Positions 7,284-15,762 of a stretch of DNA of 64,000 bases are shown piece by piece; the first letter of the stretch is position 1, and every line of letters starts with the position of its first letter. Under the pieces are notes generated by a model that did not search any database, was not told the DNA's origin, and was given only the letters and a program-made list of their open reading frames with translations. The stretch is from Streptomyces sp. NRRL F-5727 (GTDB lineage: Bacteria > Actinomycetota > Actinomycetes > Streptomycetales > Streptomycetaceae), in contig NZ_JOGX01000031.1 in NCBI RefSeq assembly GCF_000719555.1, positions 1-64,000 of the forward strand. The letters run 5' to 3'. The position numbers were made by a program, and so were the translations under genes.

Positions 7284-8483
7284 TCAGCCGCGGGGCGTCA
7301 CGGAGCCCGCGTAGACGTTCTTCGGCGTGACGACCCCGGTGACCGCGCGGGCCACCAGGGTGGACGGCTCCTGTCCGCCGCTGAGCGAGTCCGTGTTGAG
7401 CATCAGGACGAGGGTGGCCCGCTGCGACGGGAGGTACACGGTGACCGTCTCGTACCCGGGCAGCGAGCCGTTGTGGCCGATCCACCCGTTGGTGTCCAGG
7501 ATCCCGAGCCCGTACGAGGTGCCCGGGAAGCCGGTCGGCAGGGTCTTGAGGCGCTGCGCCTGCGTCGCGGGGCTGAGCAGCTTCCCGGTGGCGAGCACGG
7601 GCGCCCAGCGGCGCAGGTCGTCGAGGTCGGAGATCATCGCGCCGGCCGACCACGCCCAGCTGGGGTTCCAGTCCGTCGCGTCGGCGACGGTGCCGTCCAG
7701 GGTCTGGTCGGTGTAGCCGCGGGCGTGCGGCAGCGGGAACTCGGCGCCCTTCGGCAGGAAGGTGTGCCGCAGCCCCGCCGGCCGGACGACGTCCTCGTGG
7801 AGCACGTCCGCGAGCCGACGGCCGGTGACCTTCTCGACGACCAGGCCGAGCAGGACGAGGTTGGAGTTGGAGTACTGGAAGGTGGCGCCCGGCGCGAAGG
7901 TGTTGGCGTGCCGGTAGCCGTACGAGAGGACCTCCCACGGGTTGAACGGGCGCTTCGGCGCGCTCAGCAGGTCCCGGACGAAGTCCGGGTCGGACGTGTA
8001 CGGGAAGAGGCCGCTGCGCATCCCGGCGAGGTGCCGCAGCGTGATGCGGTGGCCGTTCGGGACGCCCCGCACGTAGGCGTCGATCGGGTCGTCGAGCCCG
8101 ACCTTCCCCTCGTCGACGAGGCGGAGGAGTGCGGTGACGGTGAAGGTCTTCGTCTCGCTGCCGATCCGGACGTACCCGTCGGCGGACATCGGCTCGCCGG
8201 TCCGCTTGTCCGCGACGCCGGTGGCCCGGACGTAACACCCCTGGCCCGGCATCCAGATCCCGACGACGAGACCGGGGATCCCGGCCTCCCGCCGGACCTT
8301 CTCGACGGTCGAGTCGAGCCGGGCGACGGTGGCGGCCGGAAGCGCGTCGCTCTCCGGACACCGGTCGCCGGCGCCGTGCCGGACGGGACTCGGGGCCGCC
8401 GCCGTGGCGGGCAGGGCGGCGGGGGCGAGGGCGGTGGCCGCGAGGAGCAGGGCGGTCGCGAGGACACGTCGTCTTGGTCGCAT
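7284..8483 (-). CDS. secreted serine hydrolase (class C beta-lactamase / D-Ala-D-Ala carboxypeptidase fold)
   Basis: A 399-residue exported protein. MRPRRRVLATALLLAATALA, followed by PAALPATAAAP, is a Sec signal peptide. Catalytic motifs in order are SETK (in RIGSETKTFT; SxxK with nucleophilic serine), YSN (in FQYSNSNLVLLG) and HNG (in IGHNGSLPGYE), the class C arrangement. The family includes D,D-carboxypeptidases, esterases and peptidases acting on cell-wall stems or beta-lactams. ATG 8483 is chosen because the signal peptide starts there; an upstream extension would be Pro/Arg-rich and non-coding in character. It is flanked by a terminator-like hairpin. True substrate unknown. Confidence 0.92.
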   Translation of the reverse strand: MRPRRRVLATALLLAATALAPAALPATAAAPSPVRHGAGDRCPESDALPAATVARLDSTVEKVRREAGIPGLVVGIWMPGQGCYVRATGVADKRTGEPMSADGYVRIGSETKTFTVTALLRLVDEGKVGLDDPIDAYVRGVPNGHRITLRHLAGMRSGLFPYTSDPDFVRDLLSAPKRPFNPWEVLSYGYRHANTFAPGATFQYSNSNLVLLGLVVEKVTGRRLADVLHEDVVRPAGLRHTFLPKGAEFPLPHARGYTDQTLDGTVADATDWNPSWAWSAGAMISDLDDLRRWAPVLATGKLLSPATQAQRLKTLPTGFPGTSYGLGILDTNGWIGHNGSLPGYETVTVYLPSQRATLVLMLNTDSLSGGQEPSTLVARAVTGVVTPKNVYAGSVTPRG

Positions 8484-8643
8484 GGGGGTCAGACCAGCAC
8501 CGGGAGGCGGGAGTGGGGGACGGCTGCGGGCGGGGGCGGTACGAGTCCACCCGTACGGCCTCCGCGTACGGGGAACCGGGGCGGACCGCGGCGCCGTCCC
8601 CGCGACCACGAGATCCACACCGCGTACCCGGAAGGTTCCCGCC

Positions 8644-9282
8644 ATGACCACCACGGCCACCACGGCCCCCGGCACGGCCACCCGCTACCTCTACCTCACC
8701 CGCCACGGCGAGGCCACCCCCGACGAGACCGGCCTGGCGGAGACGGGCCGCCGCCAGGCCGCCCTCCTCGGGGAACGGCTCCGCGGCGCGCCGCTGACCG
8801 CGGTCCACCACGGGCCGCTCGCCCGGGCGGCGGAGACGGCGCGGCTGGTCGGCGAGCAGCTCGGCGGCGTTCCGGTACGCGTCGCCGAGGCGGCCGGCGA
8901 CTACGTCCCGTACCAGCCCTCCCGCGAGGAGCTGCCGGCGGACATCGCCGACGCGATGCTCGGTTTCCTGGAGCGGTTCCCGGCGGAGGAGCGGGCGCGG
9001 GGCGCGGAACTGGCGGCGGAGGCGGCCGCGCGCTTCACCGGACCGGTCGCGGGAGACGAGCCCGTCCACGAGCTCGTCGTGACGCACAACTTCCTGGTGG
9101 GGTGGCTGGTGCGGGCGGCGCTGGACGCGCCGGAGTGGCGGTGGATGGGCCTCAACCACGCGAACGCGGGCCTGACGGTCATCAAGTACGCGCCCGGACG
9201 CCCCCCGTCGCTCCTGCTCTACAACGACACCGGCCACCTCCCCGCCCCCCTCCGCTGGACGGGCCTCGCCGACCGCGTCTGA
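8644..9282 (+). CDS. histidine phosphatase family protein
   Basis: A 212-residue phosphoglycerate-mutase-like phosphatase. The catalytic motif LTRHGEATPDE carries the phospho-acceptor His near residue 20. The second histidine appears in ELVVTHNFLVGWLV, and a conserved arginine in GPLARAAETARLV. The family hydrolyses phosphate monoesters of sugars, cofactor precursors or proteins. Start ATG 8644 follows GGAAGGTTCCCGCC. It is divergent from the serine hydrolase (160 nt apart) and convergent with the PIG-L deacetylase. A link to the neighbouring putative cluster is possible but not shown. Confidence 0.88.
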   Translation: MTTTATTAPGTATRYLYLTRHGEATPDETGLAETGRRQAALLGERLRGAPLTAVHHGPLARAAETARLVGEQLGGVPVRVAEAAGDYVPYQPSREELPADIADAMLGFLERFPAEERARGAELAAEAAARFTGPVAGDEPVHELVVTHNFLVGWLVRAALDAPEWRWMGLNHANAGLTVIKYAPGRPPSLLLYNDTGHLPAPLRWTGLADRV

Positions 9283-9312
9283 CCCCTGCCCGGCGGCGCC
9301 CGGCGGGGCGGG

Positions 9313-10056
9313 TCAGTCGATGTGGACCGTCTGGAAGGCTTCCGCCATGCGGCCCGCAGGGAGCCCCGCCGCCCTCGCGTGTTCCGAGAGCCACGCCCGC
9401 AACAGCCCCGCCAGATCGTCGAAGTGGGCCGTCTGCGACGTGTGGATCCGCAGCGCCTCGACCTTCCGGTCGAAGACGGACGTGACGTCGACGTACTGGT
9501 TCGGCGTCGGGCCGGTCATCAGCCACAGTTCGTGGACGATCCACGGTTCGAGCCCCTCCTCCCGGAGGAGCGAGGGGTGTGCGAAGGGGTTCCGCGCCTC
9601 GGGGTAGATCGCGCGCAGGCACGCGTCGCCGACGGCCCGGTGGTCGGGGTGGAGGTCGGCGACCCGGGCCCAGTTGATCTCGGGGGAGGGGATGATGGCC
9701 CGCTGCGGTCGCACCTCCCGGATCACCCGGCACAGATCGCGCCGCAGTTCGACGCTGGGCTCGACGAAGCTGTCCGGGTAGCCGAGGAAGCGGACGTCGG
9801 CGACGCCGCTCAGCTTGGCCGAGTGGACCTGTTCGGCGCGGCGCAGGTCCGCCATCGCCTGCCGGGGGAGCAGCGGGTCGTATCCGCCGGCGCCGCCGTC
9901 GGTGACGATGCAGTACGTGACGCGGGTGCCGCGTTCGATCCACTGCATGACGGTGCCGCTGACGCAGAACTCGATGTCGTCCGGGTGCGCGGCCACCACC
10001 AGCAGTGATTCCGGCGCGCTGCGGAAGGTCGGGGGGTCGGTCGCGAAGTCCTCCAT
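9313..10056 (-). CDS. PIG-L family (LmbE/MshB-like) deacetylase
   Basis: A 247-residue protein. The zinc motif AHPDDIE is at residues 23-29 and the second ligand/general-base motif HPDH at 136-139, which together define the PIG-L/LmbE family. Members remove acetyl from GlcNAc-inositol (MshB), mycothiol conjugates (Mca) or secondary-metabolite glycosides. ATG 10056 is preferred to an in-frame ATG at 10134, which has no ribosome-binding site and would run through the AT-rich divergent promoter region. It faces away from the asparagine-synthase gene across 147 nt. With an MshA-like glycosyltransferase and a tRNA-synthetase-like gene nearby, an MshB-type role on a GlcNAc-containing intermediate is a reasonable inference. 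Confidence 0.9.
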   Translation of the reverse strand: MEDFATDPPTFRSAPESLLVVAAHPDDIEFCVSGTVMQWIERGTRVTYCIVTDGGAGGYDPLLPRQAMADLRRAEQVHSAKLSGVADVRFLGYPDSFVEPSVELRRDLCRVIREVRPQRAIIPSPEINWARVADLHPDHRAVGDACLRAIYPEARNPFAHPSLLREEGLEPWIVHELWLMTGPTPNQYVDVTSVFDRKVEALRIHTSQTAHFDDLAGLLRAWLSEHARAAGLPAGRMAEAFQTVHID

Positions 10057-10123
10057 GGCTCCAGCCTGTTGGGGGTGGAGGGGCGTCGCAAGGCCAACCC
10101 GTGGCGTGAACAGGACATGGCAC

Positions 10124-10152
10124 TTACGCGCCATTCAAAAAATTGGTAGATT
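10124..10152 (+). promoter_or_regulatory. candidate promoter of the asparagine-synthase gene
   Basis: TTACGC (10124-10129), 17 nt, TAGATT (10147-10152), in an island that is strikingly AT-rich for this window (CATTCAAAAAATTGGTAGATTCAAATCAACG). The direct repeat ATTCAAA may be a regulator site serving both divergent genes. Confidence 0.4.
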
Positions 10153-10203
10153 CAAATCAACGAGGCTCCATGCCACGAAGACGACGACACGGAGGCGACC
10201 GGC

Positions 10204-12012
10204 ATGTGCAGGATTCTCGGCTCCTTCGCCGCCGGGGCGGACCGCCCCGACCCGGCCGCGCTCGCATCGGCCTCCGCGCGCCAGCGCCACGGCGGCCCCG
10301 ACGAACACCGGGTGCTCAGCGGCCCCGGCTGGTCCCTCGGCTGCGACCGGCTCGCCGTCACCGACCCGCGCGGCGGACAGCAGCCCTACCGGCTGCCCCA
10401 CCTCCCCGGCATCCTCGCCGTCCTCAACGGCGAGATCTACAACCACGCCGAGCTCCGCCGCACCCTCGCCGCCCGCGGCCACCGCTTCCCCGACCGCTGC
10501 GACGGCACCGTCCTGCCCGCCCTCTACGCCGAGTACGGCCCCGCCTTCGCCGAGCACCTCGACGGCATGTTCGCCGTCGCCGTCCTCGACCTGCGGCCCG
10601 GCCGCGCCCGACTCGTCCTCGCCGTCGACGACATGGGCATGAAGCCGCTCCACGTCCACCACGACCCCGCCGACGGATCCACCCGCTTCGCCTCGGAGAT
10701 CCCCGCGCTCCTCGCCTTCGGCGGCGTACGGTTCTCCCCGCGCGACGACTCCCTCGACACCGTCCTCGCCACCCGTACGTCCTTCGCCACCGGCACCGTC
10801 CTCGACGGCGTCAGCGTCCTGCCGCCCGGCGCCACCGCGCTCGTCCGGCCCGGCGCCGCCCCCGTCGTCCACCGCCGCGGGCCCCACCGGGCCGCCCCCG
10901 TCGGCGACACCCAGGACGTGCTGCGCCACGAGGTCCGGCGACTCGCCGACGCCGACGTCCCCGTCTGCGCCGTCACCAGCGGCGGACTCGACTCCGGCCT
11001 CGTCACCGCCCTCGCCGCCGAGCACGCCCGCGAGACCGACGCGCCCCCGCTGCACACCTTCCACCTCACCTACCGCGGCAACTGGCCCGGCTCCGAGGCC
11101 GCCCACGCCCGCTCCGTCGCCCGCCGGGCCCGGACCGTCCACCACGAGATCGCCCTCGACCCCGACGAACTCCCCTCCCTCCTCACCCGCACCGTCCGCC
11201 ACCTCGGCCAGCCCAACGCCGACCCCATCACCCTCTCCACCTACGCCCTCTTCCGCGCCGTCCGCCAGAACGGCTTCACCGTCGCGCTCACCGGCGACGG
11301 CGCGGACGAACTCTTCGGCGGGTACGACCGGATGGCGGCGGCCCTCGCGGCCCCGCCGGGCGCCGACTGGGCGGCGGCCTACACCGACGCGCTCGCCGCC
11401 GCGCCGCGGCTGCTGCGCGAGCACCTCTACACGGCCGACTACCGCGCCCACATCGCCGACACGGGCTCCGCCGCCGACCGCATCGAGCAGGAGCTGCGCT
11501 CCGCGGAGGCGGTCGGGGCGGACCGGGTCACCGCGACGACCGCCCTGGAGACGCGGTGGCGGCTGCCCGCGTACCACCTGCGGCGCGTCGACCACCTCGC
11601 GATGGCCTGGGCCGTCGAGACCCGGCTCCCCTTCTGCCAGCCGGCCGTCGTCACCCACGCGCGGTCGCTGCCCGCGGCGGCGCGGACGGGCAAGCGGGCG
11701 CTGTACGAGGCGGGCGCGGAGCTCCTCCCGGCGGCCGTCCTGCGCCGGCCCAAGCAGCCCTTCACCCTCCCCGTCGAGGCGATGATCGCGCCCGGGGGGC
11801 CGCTCCTCGACACGGTCCGCGAACTCCTCTCCCCGGCCCGGCTCGTCCTCGGCGGCAAGGTCCGCGCGGACCGCGTCGCGCGCCTGCTGGCGCGTCAGCT
11901 GGAGCGGCCCAACCGGGGCGACGCACAGGCGCTGTGGGCGCTGGCGGTCCACGAACTCTGGACCGACGTCCTCCGCACCCTCCAGATCCCCGCCGACTGT
12001 GCCGCGGCCTGA
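10204..12012 (+). CDS. asparagine synthase (glutamine-hydrolysing) family protein
   Basis: A 602-residue AsnB-like amidotransferase. Cys2 after the initiator Met is the N-terminal glutaminase nucleophile (MCRILGSF), with LNGEIYNH in the Ntn domain. The synthetase domain has the PP-loop SGGLDS at 259-264 and GDGADELFGGY further on. The family adenylates a carboxylate and adds ammonia from Gln, or in secondary metabolism forms amides and beta-lactams. It starts a run of plus-strand genes with a PrpF-like isomerase, an SDR, a MetRS-like protein and a glycosyltransferase, which suggests a pathway-specific amide-forming step. A dispersed palindromic repeat begins 5 nt after its stop codon. Confidence 0.92.
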   Translation: MCRILGSFAAGADRPDPAALASASARQRHGGPDEHRVLSGPGWSLGCDRLAVTDPRGGQQPYRLPHLPGILAVLNGEIYNHAELRRTLAARGHRFPDRCDGTVLPALYAEYGPAFAEHLDGMFAVAVLDLRPGRARLVLAVDDMGMKPLHVHHDPADGSTRFASEIPALLAFGGVRFSPRDDSLDTVLATRTSFATGTVLDGVSVLPPGATALVRPGAAPVVHRRGPHRAAPVGDTQDVLRHEVRRLADADVPVCAVTSGGLDSGLVTALAAEHARETDAPPLHTFHLTYRGNWPGSEAAHARSVARRARTVHHEIALDPDELPSLLTRTVRHLGQPNADPITLSTYALFRAVRQNGFTVALTGDGADELFGGYDRMAAALAAPPGADWAAAYTDALAAAPRLLREHLYTADYRAHIADTGSAADRIEQELRSAEAVGADRVTATTALETRWRLPAYHLRRVDHLAMAWAVETRLPFCQPAVVTHARSLPAAARTGKRALYEAGAELLPAAVLRRPKQPFTLPVEAMIAPGGPLLDTVRELLSPARLVLGGKVRADRVARLLARQLERPNRGDAQALWALAVHELWTDVLRTLQIPADCAAA

Positions 12013-12016
12013 CGCA

Positions 12017-12235
12017 CCGTCCCTGTGGGCAGGCGTCCCGCAGGGCGGGACGGGTGGGCACAGGGACGGCGCCCTCTGCCGCGCCCAGGCTTCCGCGCCT
12101 GAACCCGCACCCGGTGTACGGCGCCGTACGGGTGCGGGTCCAGGCCCGGTCGCGGAGGCACCCGCGACGGTGCCGTTCCGTTGTGCCCACCCTCCCCCCT
12201 GCTCTCGGCTTCGTTCGAGCAGGGGGGACCCCCAT
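12017..12235. repeat. dispersed palindromic intergenic repeat
   Basis: Three consecutive hairpins fill the gap after the asparagine-synthase gene. The first pairs 12017-12027 with 12059-12069 (11 bp) around an inner GTCCCGC/GCGGGAC stem. The second pairs 12103-12113 with 12129-12139 (11 bp) around the palindrome TACGGCGCCGTA. The third pairs 12194-12204 with 12217-12227 (CCCCCCTGCTC/GAGCAGGGGGG). The whole block, including the CTCTCGGCTTCG loop and the trailing ACCCCCATCGCC, resembles an interspersed element I recall from many Streptomyces intergenic regions. It probably acts as a terminator and separates the two genes transcriptionally. Confidence 0.7.
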
Positions 12236-12307
12236 CGCCCCAGCGGAACAGCTGCCCACAACGGGGTCCAGCCGGGCGCAGCCCACGACGAAACGGCCGC
12301 GCTCGTC

Positions 12308-13123
12308 GTGCGCGCCCACGACGCCCCCGGCGCGACGCTCGTCGTGCGGGGGGACCGGATGCCCGCCGGCACCCTGGGGCTCGCGCGGGAGCTGGCGCAG
12401 CTCGACCCGCGGCTGCGGAAGATCGCGTTCTACGGCGAGGGCCCCGACCGCACCCTGCGGTACCGGTTCGTGCAGGTCCTGCCCGGCGGCGGGTTCGACT
12501 TCCGGGCCGGGTGCGGGCACTCGCTGCTCGCCTGCGTGGTCGCCGAGGGGCGCCCGGGCCCGGTGACCGTCCACGCGCTGACCACCGGCGACACGGTCCT
12601 GTGCGAGCCGGAGCCGCGGCGGACGGGCGCGTACACGCTGCACTTCCTCCGCCCGCCCGACGCCCCAGGCACCCTCCCCACCGGCCGCCCGCGCGACCGG
12701 CTCCTCGGCGTGCCGGTCAGCCTCGTCTCGTACGGGAACCCCTACGTCTTCGTGGCGGCCGGCCGGGTCCGCGGCCACGCCCATCTGCTGGCGCTCCGGG
12801 CCGAGGCCGCCCGGCTCCTCGGGCACCCCCCGCACTCCGCGCTGCCCAAGATCGCCACGTTCGACACCACGCCCCACGGGCTCTCCGTCCGCGCGCTCAC
12901 GGTCGGCGGCTGGCACCCGCGGCTGGCGCTGACGGGCGCGGCGGCGCTCGCCGCGGCGGGGGCGCTGGACGGGACCGTCGTGCCCGCGGTCCAGGGGGTC
13001 GTCCGGACGCCTGGCGGCACCGTCACCGTCTCCGCCGGCCCCGACCGGGTCAGCGTGCACCACAAGCGGGCGACGGTGCTGCGCGCCTGCCCGCTGCCGT
13101 GGCGCGTCCACGCAACGGCGTGA
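12308..13123 (+). CDS. PrpF / diaminopimelate-epimerase-fold isomerase-like protein
   Basis: A protein of about 271 residues with PrpF-type features: VVRGDRMPAG at the N-terminus (compare the RGGTSKG loop), a cysteine in DFRAGCGHSLLAC, VSLVSYGNPYVFV, LPKIATF and VGGWHPRLALTGAAALAAAG. PrpF and DapF enzymes shift a double bond or epimerise using two active-site cysteines. The start is uncertain. GTG 12308 keeps the first strands; GTG 12344 and ATG 12359 (with GGGGGGA in front) are alternatives, the last of which would remove the conserved loop. The dispersed repeat lies just upstream and may have replaced the original start region. A pathway isomerase is inferred from the neighbours. Confidence 0.7.
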   Translation: MRAHDAPGATLVVRGDRMPAGTLGLARELAQLDPRLRKIAFYGEGPDRTLRYRFVQVLPGGGFDFRAGCGHSLLACVVAEGRPGPVTVHALTTGDTVLCEPEPRRTGAYTLHFLRPPDAPGTLPTGRPRDRLLGVPVSLVSYGNPYVFVAAGRVRGHAHLLALRAEAARLLGHPPHSALPKIATFDTTPHGLSVRALTVGGWHPRLALTGAAALAAAGALDGTVVPAVQGVVRTPGGTVTVSAGPDRVSVHHKRATVLRACPLPWRVHATA

Positions 13124-13221
13124 ACGCGCACCCCTTTTCCCCGCTCCGGTGCTCCTCTCCTCTGCCACGCTGCAAGGGACCGGCCATTGGAAGCCGTATC
13201 CGTGGGGAGAGCAGAAACCCA

Positions 13222-13965
13222 ATGAAATTCGAGAATCTGCGTGTCGTCGTGACCGGCGCGTCCCGCTCCTTCGGCCGTGCGCTCGCCGTCGGATTCGCCC
13301 ATCTCGGGGCCGAGGTCTATGTGTCGGCGCGGACGGTGGAGGCGGCGGAGCGGACCCGCGCCGAGGTGCTGGGCTCGGCCCGCGACCGTATCCACGCCTT
13401 CGGGTGCGACCTCAGCCGGCCCGCCGAGATCCGGGAGTTCGCGGCCCGGGTCGGCGAACACACGGACCGGGTCGACCTGTTGGTGAACAACGGCGCCCGG
13501 TGGCTCGACGGCATGGACCTGGAGGCGACCAGCGACGCCGAGATCGTGGAGACCATCGAGTCCACGGCCGGCGGCACCGTCCTCATGGTGAAGCACTTCC
13601 TGCCGCTGCTGCGCGGCTCGCTGCGGCCCGACATCGTGAACATGGTGGCCGTGCGGGACGCGGGGGGCGCCTCCGCGGCCCCCGGCGGGGCACACGAGGC
13701 GTTCTGGGCGGCGAAGAGCGCGCAGGCCGGTTTCGCGGACATCCTGGCCCGCCGGCTGCGGCCGTCCGGGGTGCGGGTCTTCTCCCTCTTCCCGCCGGAC
13801 TTCTCGACCGCCGACCCGCGCTTCGCGGAGTGGGACGGCATCGACCCGGGCGGCGTCGCGGCCGACGACAAGCTCACCACCCAGGCGCTCTTCGAGTGCA
13901 TCGTCTACGCCGTCGAGCAGCCCCGCGACTGCTTCATCCGCTCCTTCCACTTCGAGCCCCGCTGA
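13222..13965 (+). CDS. SDR-family protein with altered catalytic residues
   Basis: A 247-residue Rossmann-fold protein. The nucleotide loop is TGASRSFG (residues 11-18), followed by FGCDLS and LVNNGA (87-92). In a classical SDR the strand after NNGA ends in a catalytic Ser and is followed by YxxxK. Here the Ser region reads NMVAVRDAGG (140-149) and the YxxxK is F161-W-A-A-K165, so the Tyr is Phe and the Ser is absent. It may be an NAD-dependent isomerase or dehydratase, or a non-catalytic partner, rather than a simple oxidoreductase. GGGGAGAGCAGAAACCC precedes ATG 13222. It lies between the PrpF-like and MetRS-like genes. Confidence 0.85.
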   Translation: MKFENLRVVVTGASRSFGRALAVGFAHLGAEVYVSARTVEAAERTRAEVLGSARDRIHAFGCDLSRPAEIREFAARVGEHTDRVDLLVNNGARWLDGMDLEATSDAEIVETIESTAGGTVLMVKHFLPLLRGSLRPDIVNMVAVRDAGGASAAPGGAHEAFWAAKSAQAGFADILARRLRPSGVRVFSLFPPDFSTADPRFAEWDGIDPGGVAADDKLTTQALFECIVYAVEQPRDCFIRSFHFEPR

Positions 13966-14028
13966 CCCGCCCGCCGACGTCACCGTCCCGTCTGCCCCTC
14001 GCACCTCGCTGACGCTCAGGAGGCTTCC

Positions 14029-15594
14029 ATGAGCACCCCCGTCTGGATCACCGCGACCCCGCCCGCCACCCACGGCGAACTCCACATCGGCCACCTCGCC
14101 GGGCCGTACGTGGCCGCCGACGTCCTGACCAGATACCTGCGGGCCGAAGGCGAGCCGGTCCGGTTCACCACCGGCACGGCCGACCACGCGAGCTCCGTCG
14201 AGGTGCGGGCGCTGCGGCTCGGCCGCAAGCCGGAGGAGGTGGCGGAGGGGTACCGGGCCGCGATCGCCGCCGACTGGCTGCGCTCCGGCGTCGCGTTCGA
14301 CCACATCGTCCGGCCGCGCCGCGACAAGGGGTACGCGCGCTGGGTGCGGGACCTCTTCGCGAAGCTGTACGCGGAGGGGGTCATCGCCCCGCGGACCCGC
14401 CTGCTCCCGTACTGCGAGCCGTGCGGGCGGTGGCTGCACGGGGCGCACGCCACCGGCGCCTGCCCGCACTGCGGCGCGGCGAGCGACGGCGGGATGTGCC
14501 ACGAGTGCGCCCGGCCCAACGACGGCGGCGACCTCGTCGGCGCGCGCTGCGCGGTCTGCGGCACCCCCGCGGTGGCCCGCCGCTGCCGCCGCCTCTACAT
14601 CCCGCTGGAGCCGTTCCGGGAGACGCTGGCCGAGTACTGGGCGGCGGCGGGGCTGCCACCGCGGCTCGCGGCGCTGTGCGAGTCGCTGGTGGAGGACGGG
14701 CTGCCGGACATCGCGGTCGGCCACCCGGCCGAGTGGGGGCTCGACGTGCCGGTGGAGGGCTTCCCGGAGCACCGCATCGACGGCTGCTTCGAGGCGGCGG
14801 CGATGCACCTCTTCGGGCACGACGCCAAGGGGCGGCTGCCGGCCCGCGCGATCCACTTCTGCGGCTTCGGACACTCCTTCTGCCACGCGGTGCTGCTGCC
14901 GGTGCTGCTGCTCGCGCAGGGCGTGAAGCTGCCGCAGGACTTCAACGTCAACGAGTCCTTCGTGATCGAGGAGGGGGTGCGGGAGGGGAACGTGTGGGCG
15001 CTCGACCTGCTCACCGAGTACGGCTCCGACACCCTGCGCCGGCACGTCCTCCAGGCCCGGCCGCTGGGCCGCCGGACGGTCTTCCGGCGGGAGCGGCTCG
15101 CCGCCGCCCGGCGGGAGCTGGACGAGAACTGGAACAGCTGGCTGTCCCGGCTCTTCGCGGCGGTCCGCGAGGAGTGCGACGGGCGCGCCCCGCAGGCGCT
15201 GCCCGGCGGCACCGGCTGGGAGGTCCTGGAGCGGCGGCTGCACCGGGCGGTGGACGATCTGCGGGAGGCGTACGGCCCCGACGCCTTCGACCCGCGGCGG
15301 GCGGTCGCCGTCCTCGACGAGATGGTCCGCTCGGTGGCCGACTTCGGGTACGTGAACGCGCACGAGCGGTGCCGCCCCACCACCGCCTGCCGCCATCGGC
15401 CCGCGCTGGCCGCGCAGTTGGCGGTGGCGTCGGCGCTGACGGCGTGGGCGCGGCCGGTGATGCCGGAGGGCGCGGACCGGCTGGCGGCGGCCCTGCGGGT
15501 GGAGACGGGGCGGCCGGTGGACTGGCACGCGCTGATCCCGCCGCTGCCGGGCACCCGGCTCTCCCCGCCGTCGGGCCCGGTCTTCGGTTTCTGA
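14029..15594 (+). CDS. methionyl-tRNA-synthetase-like protein (class I), KMSKS loop degraded
   Basis: A 521-residue class I synthetase homologue close to MetRS in length and layout. HIGH is intact (residues 19-22 in GELHIGHLAGPYVAAD). Two CxxC-CxxC knuckles are present (C129/C132/C145/C148 and C157/C160/C174/C177). The KMSKS position, normally a lysine-containing loop before the stem-contact fold, reads FVIEEGVREGN (311-321) and has no lysine. The helical C-terminus is retained. It is therefore unlikely to be a housekeeping MetRS. Family precedents are MshC, a CysRS relative that joins Cys to GlcN-inositol, and MetRS-like domains in N-N bond biosynthesis. An amino-acid ligase acting on a small molecule is inferred. 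AGGAGGC precedes the ATG. Confidence 0.85.
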   Translation: MSTPVWITATPPATHGELHIGHLAGPYVAADVLTRYLRAEGEPVRFTTGTADHASSVEVRALRLGRKPEEVAEGYRAAIAADWLRSGVAFDHIVRPRRDKGYARWVRDLFAKLYAEGVIAPRTRLLPYCEPCGRWLHGAHATGACPHCGAASDGGMCHECARPNDGGDLVGARCAVCGTPAVARRCRRLYIPLEPFRETLAEYWAAAGLPPRLAALCESLVEDGLPDIAVGHPAEWGLDVPVEGFPEHRIDGCFEAAAMHLFGHDAKGRLPARAIHFCGFGHSFCHAVLLPVLLLAQGVKLPQDFNVNESFVIEEGVREGNVWALDLLTEYGSDTLRRHVLQARPLGRRTVFRRERLAAARRELDENWNSWLSRLFAAVREECDGRAPQALPGGTGWEVLERRLHRAVDDLREAYGPDAFDPRRAVAVLDEMVRSVADFGYVNAHERCRPTTACRHRPALAAQLAVASALTAWARPVMPEGADRLAAALRVETGRPVDWHALIPPLPGTRLSPPSGPVFGF

Positions 15595-15698
15595 GGCCGT
15601 CCAGCCCCACCCGTACTTCTAAGCAACTAAGAAGTCGGATACACGTCCGACGCCTTCCCCGCCTTTCCCACCTTCCCTGCCTTCCCCACCTTCCCCGG

Positions 15699-15737
15699 CC
15701 GCGTGAGCCCGGCGCGACACGCGCGGGGCTCACGCGG
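15699..15737. terminator. 12-bp perfect hairpin between the MetRS-like and MshA-like genes
   Basis: CCGCGTGAGCCC (15699-15710) pairs exactly with GGGCTCACGCGG (15726-15737), with a further GCGC/GCGC core. It lies 105 nt after the MetRS-like gene and 25 nt before the glycosyltransferase start, so it could be a terminator or an attenuator in the leader. Confidence 0.55.
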
Positions 15738-15762
15738 TTCCCCCACCCCTCAGGAGCCTCTC

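Noticed and set aside
7327..7716. Plus-strand frame inside the serine hydrolase gene
   Set aside because: No motif and fully contained in a gene with all catalytic motifs on the other strand.
10135..12372. Very long open frame on the minus strand opposite the asparagine-synthase gene
   Set aside because: Its product is a low-complexity Gly/Val/Glu/Arg mix without motifs, produced by the G/C third-position bias of the real gene on the other strand.
14029..15594. MetRS-like gene as an antibiotic-resistant second MetRS
   Set aside because: Loss of all KMSKS lysines makes a functional tRNA-charging enzyme unlikely, so self-resistance by a duplicate MetRS is not favoured.
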